From contig CAYOWQ010000007.1 in assembly GCA_964407695.1 (NCBI GenBank), positions 124,001 to 188,000 on the forward strand: DNA of 64,000 nucleotides, given 5' to 3'. Position numbers and translations under genes: made by a program. Below, one piece after another: positions 25,826 through 34,842 of the stretch (within the stretch, counting starts at the first letter, position 1; each line of letters opens with the position of its first letter). The notes below the pieces were generated by a model. It ran no database searches. It was not told the origin of the DNA and was given only the letters and a program-made list of their open reading frames with translations. The DNA is from CAYOWQ01 sp964407695 (lineage in GTDB: Bacteria > Planctomycetota > Phycisphaerae > Phycisphaerales > SM1A02).

Positions 25826-28800
25826 CCTCCCCCCTCCACCCCTCGCCGACCCGGCAGACAGCGCTGGGTGCGCCAGGGCTGGATGGTCCAGAGTCGAACG
25901 GTGGCATCGCCGCCGCCGGAGATGAGCGTCTCGCCGTCCCGAGTGAACGCCAGGCAGTAGACGTATGACGCGTGGCCCTGCAGTTGCGTGATCTCCTCGA
26001 ATCGCACGGGATCCCACACGCGGATCACGCGGTCTCTGCCGCCCGAGACCAGTCGGCCGCCATCCGGAGAGAACATCACCGCAAACACCTCCTCGGTGTG
26101 GCCCTCCATCGTCGCCAGCAGCTCGCCGCGTCGGGCATCCCACAGGCGGACCGCGCGGTCTCTGCCCGCGCTGGCCAGGCGCGTGCCCGTGGCGTCGAAG
26201 GCGATGGCGGAGATGGCGGCCGTGTGGCCCTTCAGTTCCTGTTTGATCTCGAAGGTGGCGGCGTCGACCAGCGAGATGATCGAGCTGCCCGCCACGGCGA
26301 TGGTGGAGCCGTCGGGGCTGAGCGCAGCCCGGCAGCCAGCGCCGCTGAGGTTGCCCTTGAATTGCCGCTGGAGTGTGCAGCGCCCGCCGGCGATTTCGTG
26401 GCCCCACAGCCGACCGCTGTTGCCGACGGAATAGAGCATGGTTTCATCGCGCGACATCGCCACCCAGTCGGTGCGCCAATCGTGACCGGCCACGTGCAGC
26501 AGTTCCGCGCCGGCGTCGGCGGTGACCAGCGAGGTTCGTCCGGATGATCGGCCCAGGGCCAGCCGGTCGCCGCCGCGGGAGAACGAAATCGCACTGAGAT
26601 TCCCGGCGTCGATCGCCGACCGCTCTCGACCCGACGGCAGATCGAAGAGCCGAAGCGACGGCTCGCCCAGCAGGCAGGCCACCGCCAGGGTGGCGCCATC
26701 GGGCGAGATCTCGACGTCGTAGACCGGACCGGCGACGGCAAGGACGAAGGGGTCGCTGCGAAGGGTTGCATCCCAAAGCGAAAGGCCGCCCGCAGCCCCG
26801 ATGCTGATGAGCCGCTGCCCGTCGGCGGTGGCCAGGAGTTCATACGGCTGGCCGGAAGCGCCATGCATCACCGCAACGCACTGTTCATCGGCCACGCTCC
26901 AGATGCAGATCGTGCCATCCACCGAACCGCTGGCGAGAAACGAAGCACCATCGAAGAGCTCAATCGCGGTGACCGGCGATGCGGGCGCGGGCAGCATGGC
27001 GAGATCGCCGCCGTCGGTGGCCCGGAGCACGCGGATATTGCCGCGGGAATCGATGGTCGCCAGGGCAGAGCTATCGCGGGAGAACTCAAGGTCGATCGCC
27101 CGGGCGAGATCGGGCCGGGTCCAGAGTCTGACGCCGTCGGCGATGCGATAGAGCGAGGTGCCGCGTTCATCGGGAATGGCGATGGCGAAGAGGGCATCGT
27201 CATCGGAGAATCCGAAGCGCGACTGGCCGACGCTGAGGGCATCGATCCTGAACAACTCGGAGTCATCGGCGATTCTGCCCACGATGAGCGATTCCGCGTG
27301 GTTGCGAGCCTGCGACCACGCCGCCACATCCCCAGTGTGCGACCGCGCCCGAGCGGCGTGCTGATCGCGGCTGATCTCGGTTCCATCGGCGCGTTGAATC
27401 ACGATCGAGCCGACGATGGTGTCGGCCCGCAACGAGCGATTCTCATCGGTGAACTCGACCTGGAAGGGCCTCCGGGCCTGAACGGAGCCGGCGATCCTGA
27501 CCGAGCCGGCCGGGGTCAGGTCTGGAGTTGACCAGACGTGGATGTTCCCCGACGACGATCCCGAAGCCACGAGCGAATCATCAGCGCTCAGGTCGAGAAA
27601 CATCGGCGCGAAGCCGGCGGTCGCCGATGCCAGCCGGTCGTCCACCCTGCCGGAGAGATGCCGCCACTCCCACCCGCGAAGGTGTTCCGGGGCGGCGTTG
27701 AGATGGCGCTGGGCCCCCGCAGCATCATGGTGAAAGACCGCGGCGGATGCCCCCAGCAGGCAGGCGCGATAGAACTCGATCTCGCTGGTTCGCAGCGCCT
27801 CCCTGGCGATCATCATCTGCCGCACCGAGACGATGGTGCCGATCAGCATGGCGGCGAAGGCAAGAGCGACGCCGCCCACGACCGCCCGGTGGCGCTGGGC
27901 GAACTTGCGCAGCTGGTAGAACGCGGTGTGCTGTCGCGCGGTGATGGGCTCATCGCGGAGGTGGTGGCGGATATCCCGAGCCAGGTCGGCGGCCGACTGG
28001 TAACGCTGCCGCATGTCCTTGTCGAGCGCCTTGGCGAGAATGGTTTCGATATCGCCGCGAAGGGCCCGATCGATCGAGCCCGCCCGAGCGGGCTCATCCT
28101 CGCGAATGACGCGGACCGCTTCGTGAACCGCCCGCCCTCGCAGGTCGTGGGGCAGGCGCTGCGTCAGCAGCTCGAAGAGGATGACCCCGAGCGAGTAGAC
28201 ATCGCTGCGCCAATCGATCCGCGAGGGATCGCCCGCTGCCTGCTCGGGGCTCATGTAGGGCACGGTGCCGATGAGTTCGCCGACCGTGGTCTGGATGGTG
28301 ACCGCCTGCACGTCGGATTCGGTGATGCGGGCCACGCCGAAGTCGAGGATCTTGGGCTGAACGCCCGGCAGCGCATCCTTCGCTGCCGGCGCTTGGCCCG
28401 CAGCCGTCGAGCCATCCTCCGTGACCAGAATGTTGCCGGGCTTGAGGTCGCGATGCACGACGCCATTCTGGTGGGCGTAGTGCACGGCATCGCACACCAT
28501 GGCCATGAGCTCGAGGCGCGCCCGGGTGCTGAGCATCCGCTGATCGGCGAACTCCAGCAGCGCCTGGCCGCGGACCAGTTCCATGACCACGAACGGCTGC
28601 TCCCGGCCCGACGCATCGCGCGTCGACCCCGCCTCGTGGATGCGGGCGATCCCTTCATGCTGCAGGCGACCGAGGATCTGCGCTTCGAGGTCGAATCGGC
28701 GGCGAAGCGCCGCCGTCGAGAGACCGGGCCGGAGCACCTTGATGGCGACACGGCGTCGGGGGTTCTCCTGCTCTGCCTCGTAGACCACGCCCATGCCGCC

Positions 28801-29079
28801 CTCGCCGATCACGCCGAGGATGCGATACGGGCCGATGTGCTCGGGTGTGTGGACAGGCGATTCATCGCCGAGGCCGAAATCAAGCGGACCTTGCAGAATG
28901 GGCAGATCCAGCGCGCCCCCCTGCGACCGATCCGCCTGAAGCAGCGCAAAGACTTCGTCGGCAAGATTTCGATCGCCTCCCGCAGCCTCGCGAACAAAGC
29001 TGTCGCGGCCGGCAGCATCCATCGCACAGGCATCGCGAAAGATGGCCTCGATGCGCTGAAAACGATCCTTGCCGTCCAT
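25798..29079 (-). CDS. Membrane Ser/Thr protein kinase with C-terminal WD40 propeller repeats
   Basis: A 1093-aa signalling protein. An N-terminal region of about 70 aa precedes a Hanks-type kinase domain: GEGGMGVVYEAE, VAIKVL, HRDLKPGNI, DFGVAR and GTVPYMSPEQA, all catalytic residues present. One transmembrane helix follows (VVGGVALAFAAMLIGTIVSV). The rest holds about ten WD40-like units (for example GHTAAISAIAFDATGTRLASAG and VRLWDARRGELLATMEGHTEEV), presumably a sensor propeller. The start overlaps the sigma-factor stop (TGATG), so both are coupled. The last residues run into an octamer repeat. Kinase plus ECF sigma pairs are typical of planctomycetes. Confidence 0.92.
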   Translation of the reverse strand: MDGKDRFQRIEAIFRDACAMDAAGRDSFVREAAGGDRNLADEVFALLQADRSQGGALDLPILQGPLDFGLGDESPVHTPEHIGPYRILGVIGEGGMGVVYEAEQENPRRRVAIKVLRPGLSTAALRRRFDLEAQILGRLQHEGIARIHEAGSTRDASGREQPFVVMELVRGQALLEFADQRMLSTRARLELMAMVCDAVHYAHQNGVVHRDLKPGNILVTEDGSTAAGQAPAAKDALPGVQPKILDFGVARITESDVQAVTIQTTVGELIGTVPYMSPEQAAGDPSRIDWRSDVYSLGVILFELLTQRLPHDLRGRAVHEAVRVIREDEPARAGSIDRALRGDIETILAKALDKDMRQRYQSAADLARDIRHHLRDEPITARQHTAFYQLRKFAQRHRAVVGGVALAFAAMLIGTIVSVRQMMIAREALRTSEIEFYRACLLGASAAVFHHDAAGAQRHLNAAPEHLRGWEWRHLSGRVDDRLASATAGFAPMFLDLSADDSLVASGSSSGNIHVWSTPDLTPAGSVRIAGSVQARRPFQVEFTDENRSLRADTIVGSIVIQRADGTEISRDQHAARARSHTGDVAAWSQARNHAESLIVGRIADDSELFRIDALSVGQSRFGFSDDDALFAIAIPDERGTSLYRIADGVRLWTRPDLARAIDLEFSRDSSALATIDSRGNIRVLRATDGGDLAMLPAPASPVTAIELFDGASFLASGSVDGTICIWSVADEQCVAVMHGASGQPYELLATADGQRLISIGAAGGLSLWDATLRSDPFVLAVAGPVYDVEISPDGATLAVACLLGEPSLRLFDLPSGRERSAIDAGNLSAISFSRGGDRLALGRSSGRTSLVTADAGAELLHVAGHDWRTDWVAMSRDETMLYSVGNSGRLWGHEIAGGRCTLQRQFKGNLSGAGCRAALSPDGSTIAVAGSSIISLVDAATFEIKQELKGHTAAISAIAFDATGTRLASAGRDRAVRLWDARRGELLATMEGHTEEVFAVMFSPDGGRLVSGGRDRVIRVWDPVRFEEITQLQGHASYVYCLAFTRDGETLISGGGDATVRLWTIQPWRTQRCLPGRRGVEGGGEETERLRD

Positions 29080-29645
29080 CACGGCGACTCCCGGAGCCGA
29101 AGGTGAAGCCAGGCCCGGGCCAGCCGCCAATCCTCGGCGGCCGTCGATCGTGAGATTCCCAATACATCCGCAGCCTCATCACTGCTGAGTCCGCCGAAGA
29201 ACCGCAGTTCCACGAGCCGGGCCTTGCGCTCGTCGAGTTCGGCCAACATCTTCATCGCTTCATCGATGGCCAGGACCGTCTCCGCATCAAGCGTCTGCGG
29301 CGTTGGATCAATCTCAGACAGGGAAACCCGTTTCGCCCCGCCGCCGCGCTTCAGTCGACCGCGCCCTCGGGCGTGGTCGACCAGAATGCTGCGCATGGCC
29401 ATGGCGGCCACCACGAAGAACTGGCCGCGACCGCTCCAATCGATCGGCTGATTGACAAGCTTGAGGTAGGCCTCGTGAACCAGGGCGGTGGGTTGCAGGG
29501 TGTGGCCCGGACTCTGGTTGCGGAAGACTGCCGACGCGAGGGCACGGAGTTCGTCGTAGACAATGGGCAGCAACTCCGCGATGGCTGCGTCACCCTCCAG
29601 GGCAGCGCGGTTGAGCAACTGGGTGACCATATCCGGGCGGCCCAT
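29079..29645 (-). CDS. ECF-type RNA polymerase sigma factor
   Basis: A 188-aa sigma factor of the planctomycete-rich ECF subgroup. Region 2 is seen in LQPTALVHEAYLKLVNQ...FFVVAAMAMRSILVDHARGR and region 4 in LVELRFFGGLSSDEAADVLGISRSTAAEDWRLARAWL. It is coupled to the kinase gene, so phosphorylation may control it; no anti-sigma gene is seen. GGGAGG lies 7 nt before the ATG at 29645. Confidence 0.92.
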   Translation of the reverse strand: MGRPDMVTQLLNRAALEGDAAIAELLPIVYDELRALASAVFRNQSPGHTLQPTALVHEAYLKLVNQPIDWSGRGQFFVVAAMAMRSILVDHARGRGRLKRGGGAKRVSLSEIDPTPQTLDAETVLAIDEAMKMLAELDERKARLVELRFFGGLSSDEAADVLGISRSTAAEDWRLARAWLHLRLRESP

Positions 29646-29857
29646 CGAATCCCTCCCTGCGGACCAACGCACCCAGTGTACAGGTCGGACGGTTAGCACA
29701 CGGGATTTTGTCAGGGTGATGTTTCTGAAAATTCCTGGATTCTCCGGGCGCGCAGCTCGGCCATGTCGTCCGTCAGAGGGACGAACTCCAATGGACCGGC
29801 ATCGCCGCGTGGCCTGCCGGTCCGTTGGTCGAACTCGAAGACTGTGGAGAACCAGCA

Positions 29858-32341
29858 ATGTGGAAGCAACTCAATTCAAGAACATGGCACGCCACAGCAA
29901 TCGCGTGGCCGATCGTGGCGGGCTTCTCGCAGGCCTATGCCGGGGGTGATGCGACCTGGCCGGCGGGTTCGACGCAATTCATTTTGTCCGACCTCGTGCT
30001 GACCAGTTCACTCACCATCGAGCCGGGAGTGACGGTGCTGGTGAACTCCGGCGTCCTGATTTCGGTGCAGGGTTCGGGCAGGCTCATCGTCAAGGGCACC
30101 GAGGATTCGCCCGTGGTCTTCAAGCCGAATGAATCGGCTCGCTGGAAGGGCATTCAATTCGTTGGAGCCATCGGCGGTGAGTTCAATCACACCACGATCG
30201 AGCATACGAACTCCTTCGGCATCAGCGCTTTGAATACGCCGATCATCGTCGATTCGTGCATCGTGCGCGATGTTGCGGGCCTTTCGCCCGGAGGTAGTGC
30301 TGTCGGCATTCAGATCACAGGCGTGGTGGAGTCCATCGTCGAGCAGACGTTGATCGAGAACGTCATCGGTGCCGTGGGCACGACGGGCGCCAACGCCTCT
30401 GCGGCAGGGAACGGCGGCAACGGCGCTGATGGCACCTTTTTCGCGCCGAATGCCGACAACGGCGGCGGCGGCGGGAACGGTGCGCAAGGCTTCGTGGGCG
30501 GGCTTGGCGGAGCGGCGACCGGCATTCGCATTGATTCCGGACGGTGCGCACTGGGATACAACGAGATTCGCACCATTCACGCCGGCAAGGGCGGGAAGGG
30601 AGGCAACGGCGGAGCCGGCGGCGATGGCGGCGATGGCGGCGAAGGGGCCAACGGCGTGTTCCCCGGCGCTTCCGGCAATGGTGGAAAGGGAGGAAACGGC
30701 GGCAAGGGTGGGACGGGCGGGCCCGGCGCCAACGCAACGGCCGTGTCGATGCTGCTGACGAGCAAGCCGGTCGCGATGGGCAACCTCCTGATTCACGACA
30801 TCACGGCAGGACAAGGCGGCCAGGGCGGCAACGGCGGGTCCGGCGGCGATGGCGGCGATGGCGGCGATGGCCTCAACCTGATTCCCGCAATCGCTAACAC
30901 CGACGGCGGAGATGGCGGAAACGGCGGAAACGGCGGTGCGCAGGGAAACGGCGGCGCCGGCGGAACTGCGCGGGCCATCGTCATCGACGATTCTTCGTCG
31001 GTGACGCTGGTGCAAAGTACGGTTGGAATAGTCAACGCCGGACCGTCCGGCGCCACCGGCTTCGCCAGTTTCGGCGGCTTTGGAGGCTTTGGCGGAGCGG
31101 CTGTCTCCCCGGCGGCTGCCGGAGAAGACGGCGACGGCGGAGCCGTTGGCGGGACAGGTACGCTCGGACCTGCAGGCACCCGCACGGGACTCCTGGCCAC
31201 ACATGATTCCGTTGTCGAAATGCGCAACAACATCCTGAGCCCCGGCGGCGCACCGTTCGGAACCGGCCTCAAGGTGGACTTCGACGCTCTCATCATCGCG
31301 ACGACGAACTGCATCAACGGATTCGATCTCGCCTGGGACGGCGACGCGGTATTGATCGACGACATCCTCGAGGCGGATCCGATGTTTGCCGCGCCGGGAC
31401 GCGGCGACTATTCGCTCGCCTCGGGCTCGCCATGCATCGACACCGGATCGAACACACTTTTGACGTTCGCCCGTCACGCTCACGGCTGGCGCGCCAATGC
31501 GTCGCACTACGAAGCGCGCGCGTTCGACGAGTTTGTGCCGGGGATCGCCGGTACAGGTTGCCTGTCGGGACTCGGTGAGACGCCCACGCTCATCCTGAAC
31601 GGCGGCGAGGTGATCGTCAGCGGTTACGAGGGCGAAGATCTGGCCTGCGCCATTACCGATGGATCAACGGGGCCCAAGGTCAGCGACGGCGATCTGACCG
31701 GCACCGATGCCATGCTCAGACTTGAGTTCTCGCCGCCCATCAGCGCCTTCTACGGCTACTTCGGCTCTCTGGCGATCGGTGCGCAAGGCAGGCTGTCGTT
31801 CTACTCCGGGCCGACGTTGATCAGTCAGGTGACCGGATTGCCAAGCACCGTGGATGTTCCGGCCAGCGGGGTCGGTGCGATGTTCTTCGAACAGATCGAT
31901 CGAATCGACGTGACCGTCATCGGAGATGCCAGCACGGTGTTCGGAATGTTCACGTCGCTCGCCTCGAATGACGTGTCGCTGGGAACGGTTTCCATTCCCG
32001 GCTATGCAGGACCGCAGGGCTCGAACGTGATGTTCGACTTCGGCTGCGCATTCGTCGAGAACGGCGCGATCGGGTGTGACCTCGCCGGAAACGCGCGAGT
32101 GAGCGATGGCGACGGCAATCGCATTGCGGTTCTGGATCTCGGTGCGTTCGAGCGGCCCGCAGCGCCGGTTCCGCCGGCGTGTCTGGGCGACCTGAATGGT
32201 GACGAGGTTGTTAACGGCGCTGACCTTGGCCTCCTGCTGAGCAGCTGGAATCAGAACGGGCTCGGCGACCTGAACGGTGACGAGCTCGTCGACGGCGCGG
32301 ACCTTGGCCTCCTGCTTGGCGAGTGGGGAAATTGCACGTAA
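29858..32341 (+). CDS. Secreted beta-helix protein with PGRS-like Gly-rich loops and two dockerin-like repeats
   Basis: An 827-aa exported protein. A signal region (TAIAWPIVAGFSQAYAG) is followed by right-handed beta-helix sequence (LTIEPGVTVLVNSGVLISVQGSGRLIVKGT; TIEHTNSFGISALNTPIIVDSC). Three long Gly-rich inserts (GGNGGAGGDGGDGGEGANG and similar GGN/GGD triplets, about residues 180-440) interrupt it. Two C-terminal dockerin-like modules end the protein (CLGDLNGDEVVNGADLGLLL and DLNGDELVDGADLGLLL). It is probably a surface or matrix protein. The start at 29858 has GGAG 9 nt upstream. Confidence 0.82.
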   Translation: MWKQLNSRTWHATAIAWPIVAGFSQAYAGGDATWPAGSTQFILSDLVLTSSLTIEPGVTVLVNSGVLISVQGSGRLIVKGTEDSPVVFKPNESARWKGIQFVGAIGGEFNHTTIEHTNSFGISALNTPIIVDSCIVRDVAGLSPGGSAVGIQITGVVESIVEQTLIENVIGAVGTTGANASAAGNGGNGADGTFFAPNADNGGGGGNGAQGFVGGLGGAATGIRIDSGRCALGYNEIRTIHAGKGGKGGNGGAGGDGGDGGEGANGVFPGASGNGGKGGNGGKGGTGGPGANATAVSMLLTSKPVAMGNLLIHDITAGQGGQGGNGGSGGDGGDGGDGLNLIPAIANTDGGDGGNGGNGGAQGNGGAGGTARAIVIDDSSSVTLVQSTVGIVNAGPSGATGFASFGGFGGFGGAAVSPAAAGEDGDGGAVGGTGTLGPAGTRTGLLATHDSVVEMRNNILSPGGAPFGTGLKVDFDALIIATTNCINGFDLAWDGDAVLIDDILEADPMFAAPGRGDYSLASGSPCIDTGSNTLLTFARHAHGWRANASHYEARAFDEFVPGIAGTGCLSGLGETPTLILNGGEVIVSGYEGEDLACAITDGSTGPKVSDGDLTGTDAMLRLEFSPPISAFYGYFGSLAIGAQGRLSFYSGPTLISQVTGLPSTVDVPASGVGAMFFEQIDRIDVTVIGDASTVFGMFTSLASNDVSLGTVSIPGYAGPQGSNVMFDFGCAFVENGAIGCDLAGNARVSDGDGNRIAVLDLGAFERPAAPVPPACLGDLNGDEVVNGADLGLLLSSWNQNGLGDLNGDELVDGADLGLLLGEWGNCT

Positions 32342-32359
32342 GGATCGGATCATTCCCGT

Positions 32360-32395
32360 CCTCCCGGCTCAGTGGAGCCGGGAGGAGGGTTTTTT
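32360..32395 (+). terminator. Intrinsic terminator
   Basis: Stem CCTCCCGGCTC / GAGCCGGGAGG (11 bp, loop AGTG) followed by AGGGTTTTTT, just after the beta-helix gene stop. Confidence 0.92.
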
Positions 32396-32445
32396 CCTTT
32401 CCCCGCCTGGGGTGTTCGGTATGATGAGGAGTCGGAGGATTCAAC

Positions 32446-33864
32446 ATGACACGCGTACTCGTGGGCGTTGTGGGGCTGGCGGCCGTGTTTGCGGGCCTGC
32501 CGTCGATCGCCGTGGCGGAGAAGATCAAGGTGGTATTCAAGCATCCCAACTGGGACCCGCTGGGCCTGGGCCTCAAGGGGGCTGATGGCAAAGCCCTGCC
32601 CACCACCGCTCCAGCGCCGCCGACGGTGCCGGTGCCGCCGGTGGCGGGCGAACCCAACGAGGAGGGGGAAGCGGTGAACGCCAAGCTGGGCAACGGCGAT
32701 ATTCCCAAGTCCGCTCTCGAGGAGATTCCCTGGGGCAGCAACGGCTATCCGCGCGGCGGCTTGCACAAGAACAACACGGGCGTCACGCTGACGGAGATCG
32801 TCATCAAGCTCGAAGCGCCGGATGAGTTCGATCCTGCTTCGGTGACCGACAGCGCCGGCTTCGGCATGCCCATGCTGAGCGATGACAAGCGCACCCTGAC
32901 CTTCAAGAACCTCTCGATCGCGCCATGCCAGGGCGTGTGGTCAATGGTGCCGTGGTCGAAGAAGAAGGTGGCGCCGCTGGGCGTGACCGAGGACGAGACT
33001 CAGGCGCCTCGCGGCACCGACACCGCGGCCAAAGGCGTCTATAAAGGAAAGGCGGTGGAAGGCACACCCCAGGCGCCCAAGCCCCAGAAGAAGGAAGAGC
33101 CCGCCAAAGACGGCGACAAGAGTGGCGACAAGAAGACCGGCCCGGCCGGGCAGCAGACCGGCGGCCAGCAACAGTCGCAGGCGGCCTTCGATGGGAGTGA
33201 GCACGTGTTCTTCATCCTGGCCCCGGTTCAGTATGTGGAGTTTGTGGCGGGGGCCGCCGCGCCTCTTCTTGAGGAGCCGACGACGTGGGAGGATCTGATC
33301 GGGGCGCAGGTGTTCCTGACGGGGTTGCACCTCGAAGGGCCGAGCGCGGAAGTGCCCGGGGCATGGCGGATGGGCGATCAGGTGATCGAAATCGTGAAGG
33401 GCTCATCAATCTTCCTCAACGGGTCGATGACCCGCGTGCTGCTGGTGCCGGACAATTCCATCCCCGGCTATGACAGCGTGATCCAGGCCACGATCAGTTG
33501 GCCGCAATCCGGCGGCGGGGTTCGCTCGCGCTTTGTGGATCGCGTGACGGAGGATTCCGCTGCGCAGCGGGAGATGGGGTTCTTCATCCGCACCAACCTG
33601 CTTTCGGCCACGGCGGGTTTGACACAGCCCGGGCTCGCGAACATGGAGTACATGTGGACCACGCTGCAGCCGCCGTTCACCTGTCCGGGTGACACCAACG
33701 GAGATGAGAAGGTGAACAACCTTGATTTCATCACCATGTTCGAGGCGTTTCAACAGGGTGTGGAGTGCGAGGGCTGCCTTGTTGATATCGACGGCGATGG
33801 GGCAGTGTCTATCGTCGACCTCATCATCATGCGACAGAACTGGGGGCCGTGTCCGCTGGAGTGA
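32446..33864 (+). CDS. Secreted hypothetical protein with C-terminal dockerin pair
   Basis: A 472-aa protein with a signal peptide (VLVGVVGLAAVFAGLPSIAVA). The middle includes a Pro-rich stretch and a Lys/Gly/Gln-rich linker (KKEEPAKDGDKSGDKKTG) separating two folded regions of unknown family. The C-terminus has two EF-hand-like units, CPGDTNGDEKVNNLDFITMF and LVDIDGDGAVSIVDLIIM, closing with WGPCP. This is a classical two-repeat dockerin type, less like the 'GADLGLLL' form of its neighbours. Confidence 0.78.
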   Translation: MTRVLVGVVGLAAVFAGLPSIAVAEKIKVVFKHPNWDPLGLGLKGADGKALPTTAPAPPTVPVPPVAGEPNEEGEAVNAKLGNGDIPKSALEEIPWGSNGYPRGGLHKNNTGVTLTEIVIKLEAPDEFDPASVTDSAGFGMPMLSDDKRTLTFKNLSIAPCQGVWSMVPWSKKKVAPLGVTEDETQAPRGTDTAAKGVYKGKAVEGTPQAPKPQKKEEPAKDGDKSGDKKTGPAGQQTGGQQQSQAAFDGSEHVFFILAPVQYVEFVAGAAAPLLEEPTTWEDLIGAQVFLTGLHLEGPSAEVPGAWRMGDQVIEIVKGSSIFLNGSMTRVLLVPDNSIPGYDSVIQATISWPQSGGGVRSRFVDRVTEDSAAQREMGFFIRTNLLSATAGLTQPGLANMEYMWTTLQPPFTCPGDTNGDEKVNNLDFITMFEAFQQGVECEGCLVDIDGDGAVSIVDLIIMRQNWGPCPLE

Positions 33865-33951
33865 TGGCAGCACAGAGGCAGAGGGCTGCGCGTGAGGACT
33901 CTCAGGGGGCACTCGTGCAACGGGCGCCACTGACACCACTGCGATTCCTTG

Positions 33952-34740
33952 CTACTCATCGCGCTGCAGCGCTGCTTTCGGATGCAGCCTCATCTCCGTC
34001 AGGCGCTGGTGCAACCAAGGGCCAACCTCCACGGTAGCGCTGTCGGCAAAACGAATCACGTATGCCTGCCCCGAGAACGATGACCTGGTCGCGATCTGAT
34101 CGATGAACTGTTCCGCGGAAGTGATCCGCGGATCGGCGTGCTCCCACTTCATGCGCAGATGGGCCAGGGCCTCCTGCGCATCGTGTTCCTCGCCATTGCG
34201 AATGAAGATTGCTCCCTTGCGTGCGGCGATGGCCGCAAGCAAGGCTTCGATTTCAGTCTCAGCGCTGGTCTCCGCAAGGTCCTGCGAAGCTGTTGCATTT
34301 CCGGTGCTGTCCGCGGCGACGGGGGCGACAACCTCATCGACGACGAGGGTGGCGAAGTCGTCGCCGATCATCGCGTTGGAGAGCGACTCCAGCCGAATGG
34401 CCAGTGATTGCCCATCAAACAGGAACGTGGCGAGGTCGCCCGGCCGCAAGGACTTCGCGGAGATCATGGACTGATCATCGGCGAGCACATCGACCTTCAC
34501 CTGACCGCCGGTCACATCGTCGATGCCGATCCGGAGCCGCCCGGCGGAGCCCGGCACGACCATCACCGACCGCTGCTTCAACGTGACCGTAACGGGCGTT
34601 TCGGGAAGGCCATGATGCGCCAACTCCAGCCCGGCGACCTGCGGCAAGACCACGGGGGCATTGCGAGGAGACAGCCACCACCATCCCGCGGCGGACACCG
34701 CCCCGATTGCGACCACCAGCAGCACCCACAATCGGCTCAT
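33952..34740 (-). CDS. Membrane-anchored protein with DUF5329 domain
   Basis: A 262-aa protein: an N-terminal helix (LWVLLVVAIGAVSAAGWWWL), a beta-rich middle part of unknown fold, and a C-terminal DUF5329 domain (EIEALLAAIAARKGAIFIRNGEEHDAQEALAHLRMKW...SAEQFIDQIATRSSFSGQAYVIR). DUF5329 proteins are envelope proteins of unknown function; the N-terminal fusion is unusual for the short family. GGA precedes the ATG. Confidence 0.78.
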   Translation of the reverse strand: MSRLWVLLVVAIGAVSAAGWWWLSPRNAPVVLPQVAGLELAHHGLPETPVTVTLKQRSVMVVPGSAGRLRIGIDDVTGGQVKVDVLADDQSMISAKSLRPGDLATFLFDGQSLAIRLESLSNAMIGDDFATLVVDEVVAPVAADSTGNATASQDLAETSAETEIEALLAAIAARKGAIFIRNGEEHDAQEALAHLRMKWEHADPRITSAEQFIDQIATRSSFSGQAYVIRFADSATVEVGPWLHQRLTEMRLHPKAALQRDE

Positions 34741-34842
34741 GATCCAACTCCTCCAGCAACACCGCAGGGGAACCGACGGTTCCTTCGATCCTGTCCGAAC
34801 TTGAACACCTTGTCACTCATCGCGCGATGTCTCACTCCGGCA

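Noticed and set aside
27538..29106. 522-aa plus-strand ORF opposite the kinase
   Set aside because: Shadow of the kinase-WD40 gene, with no recognisable domain.
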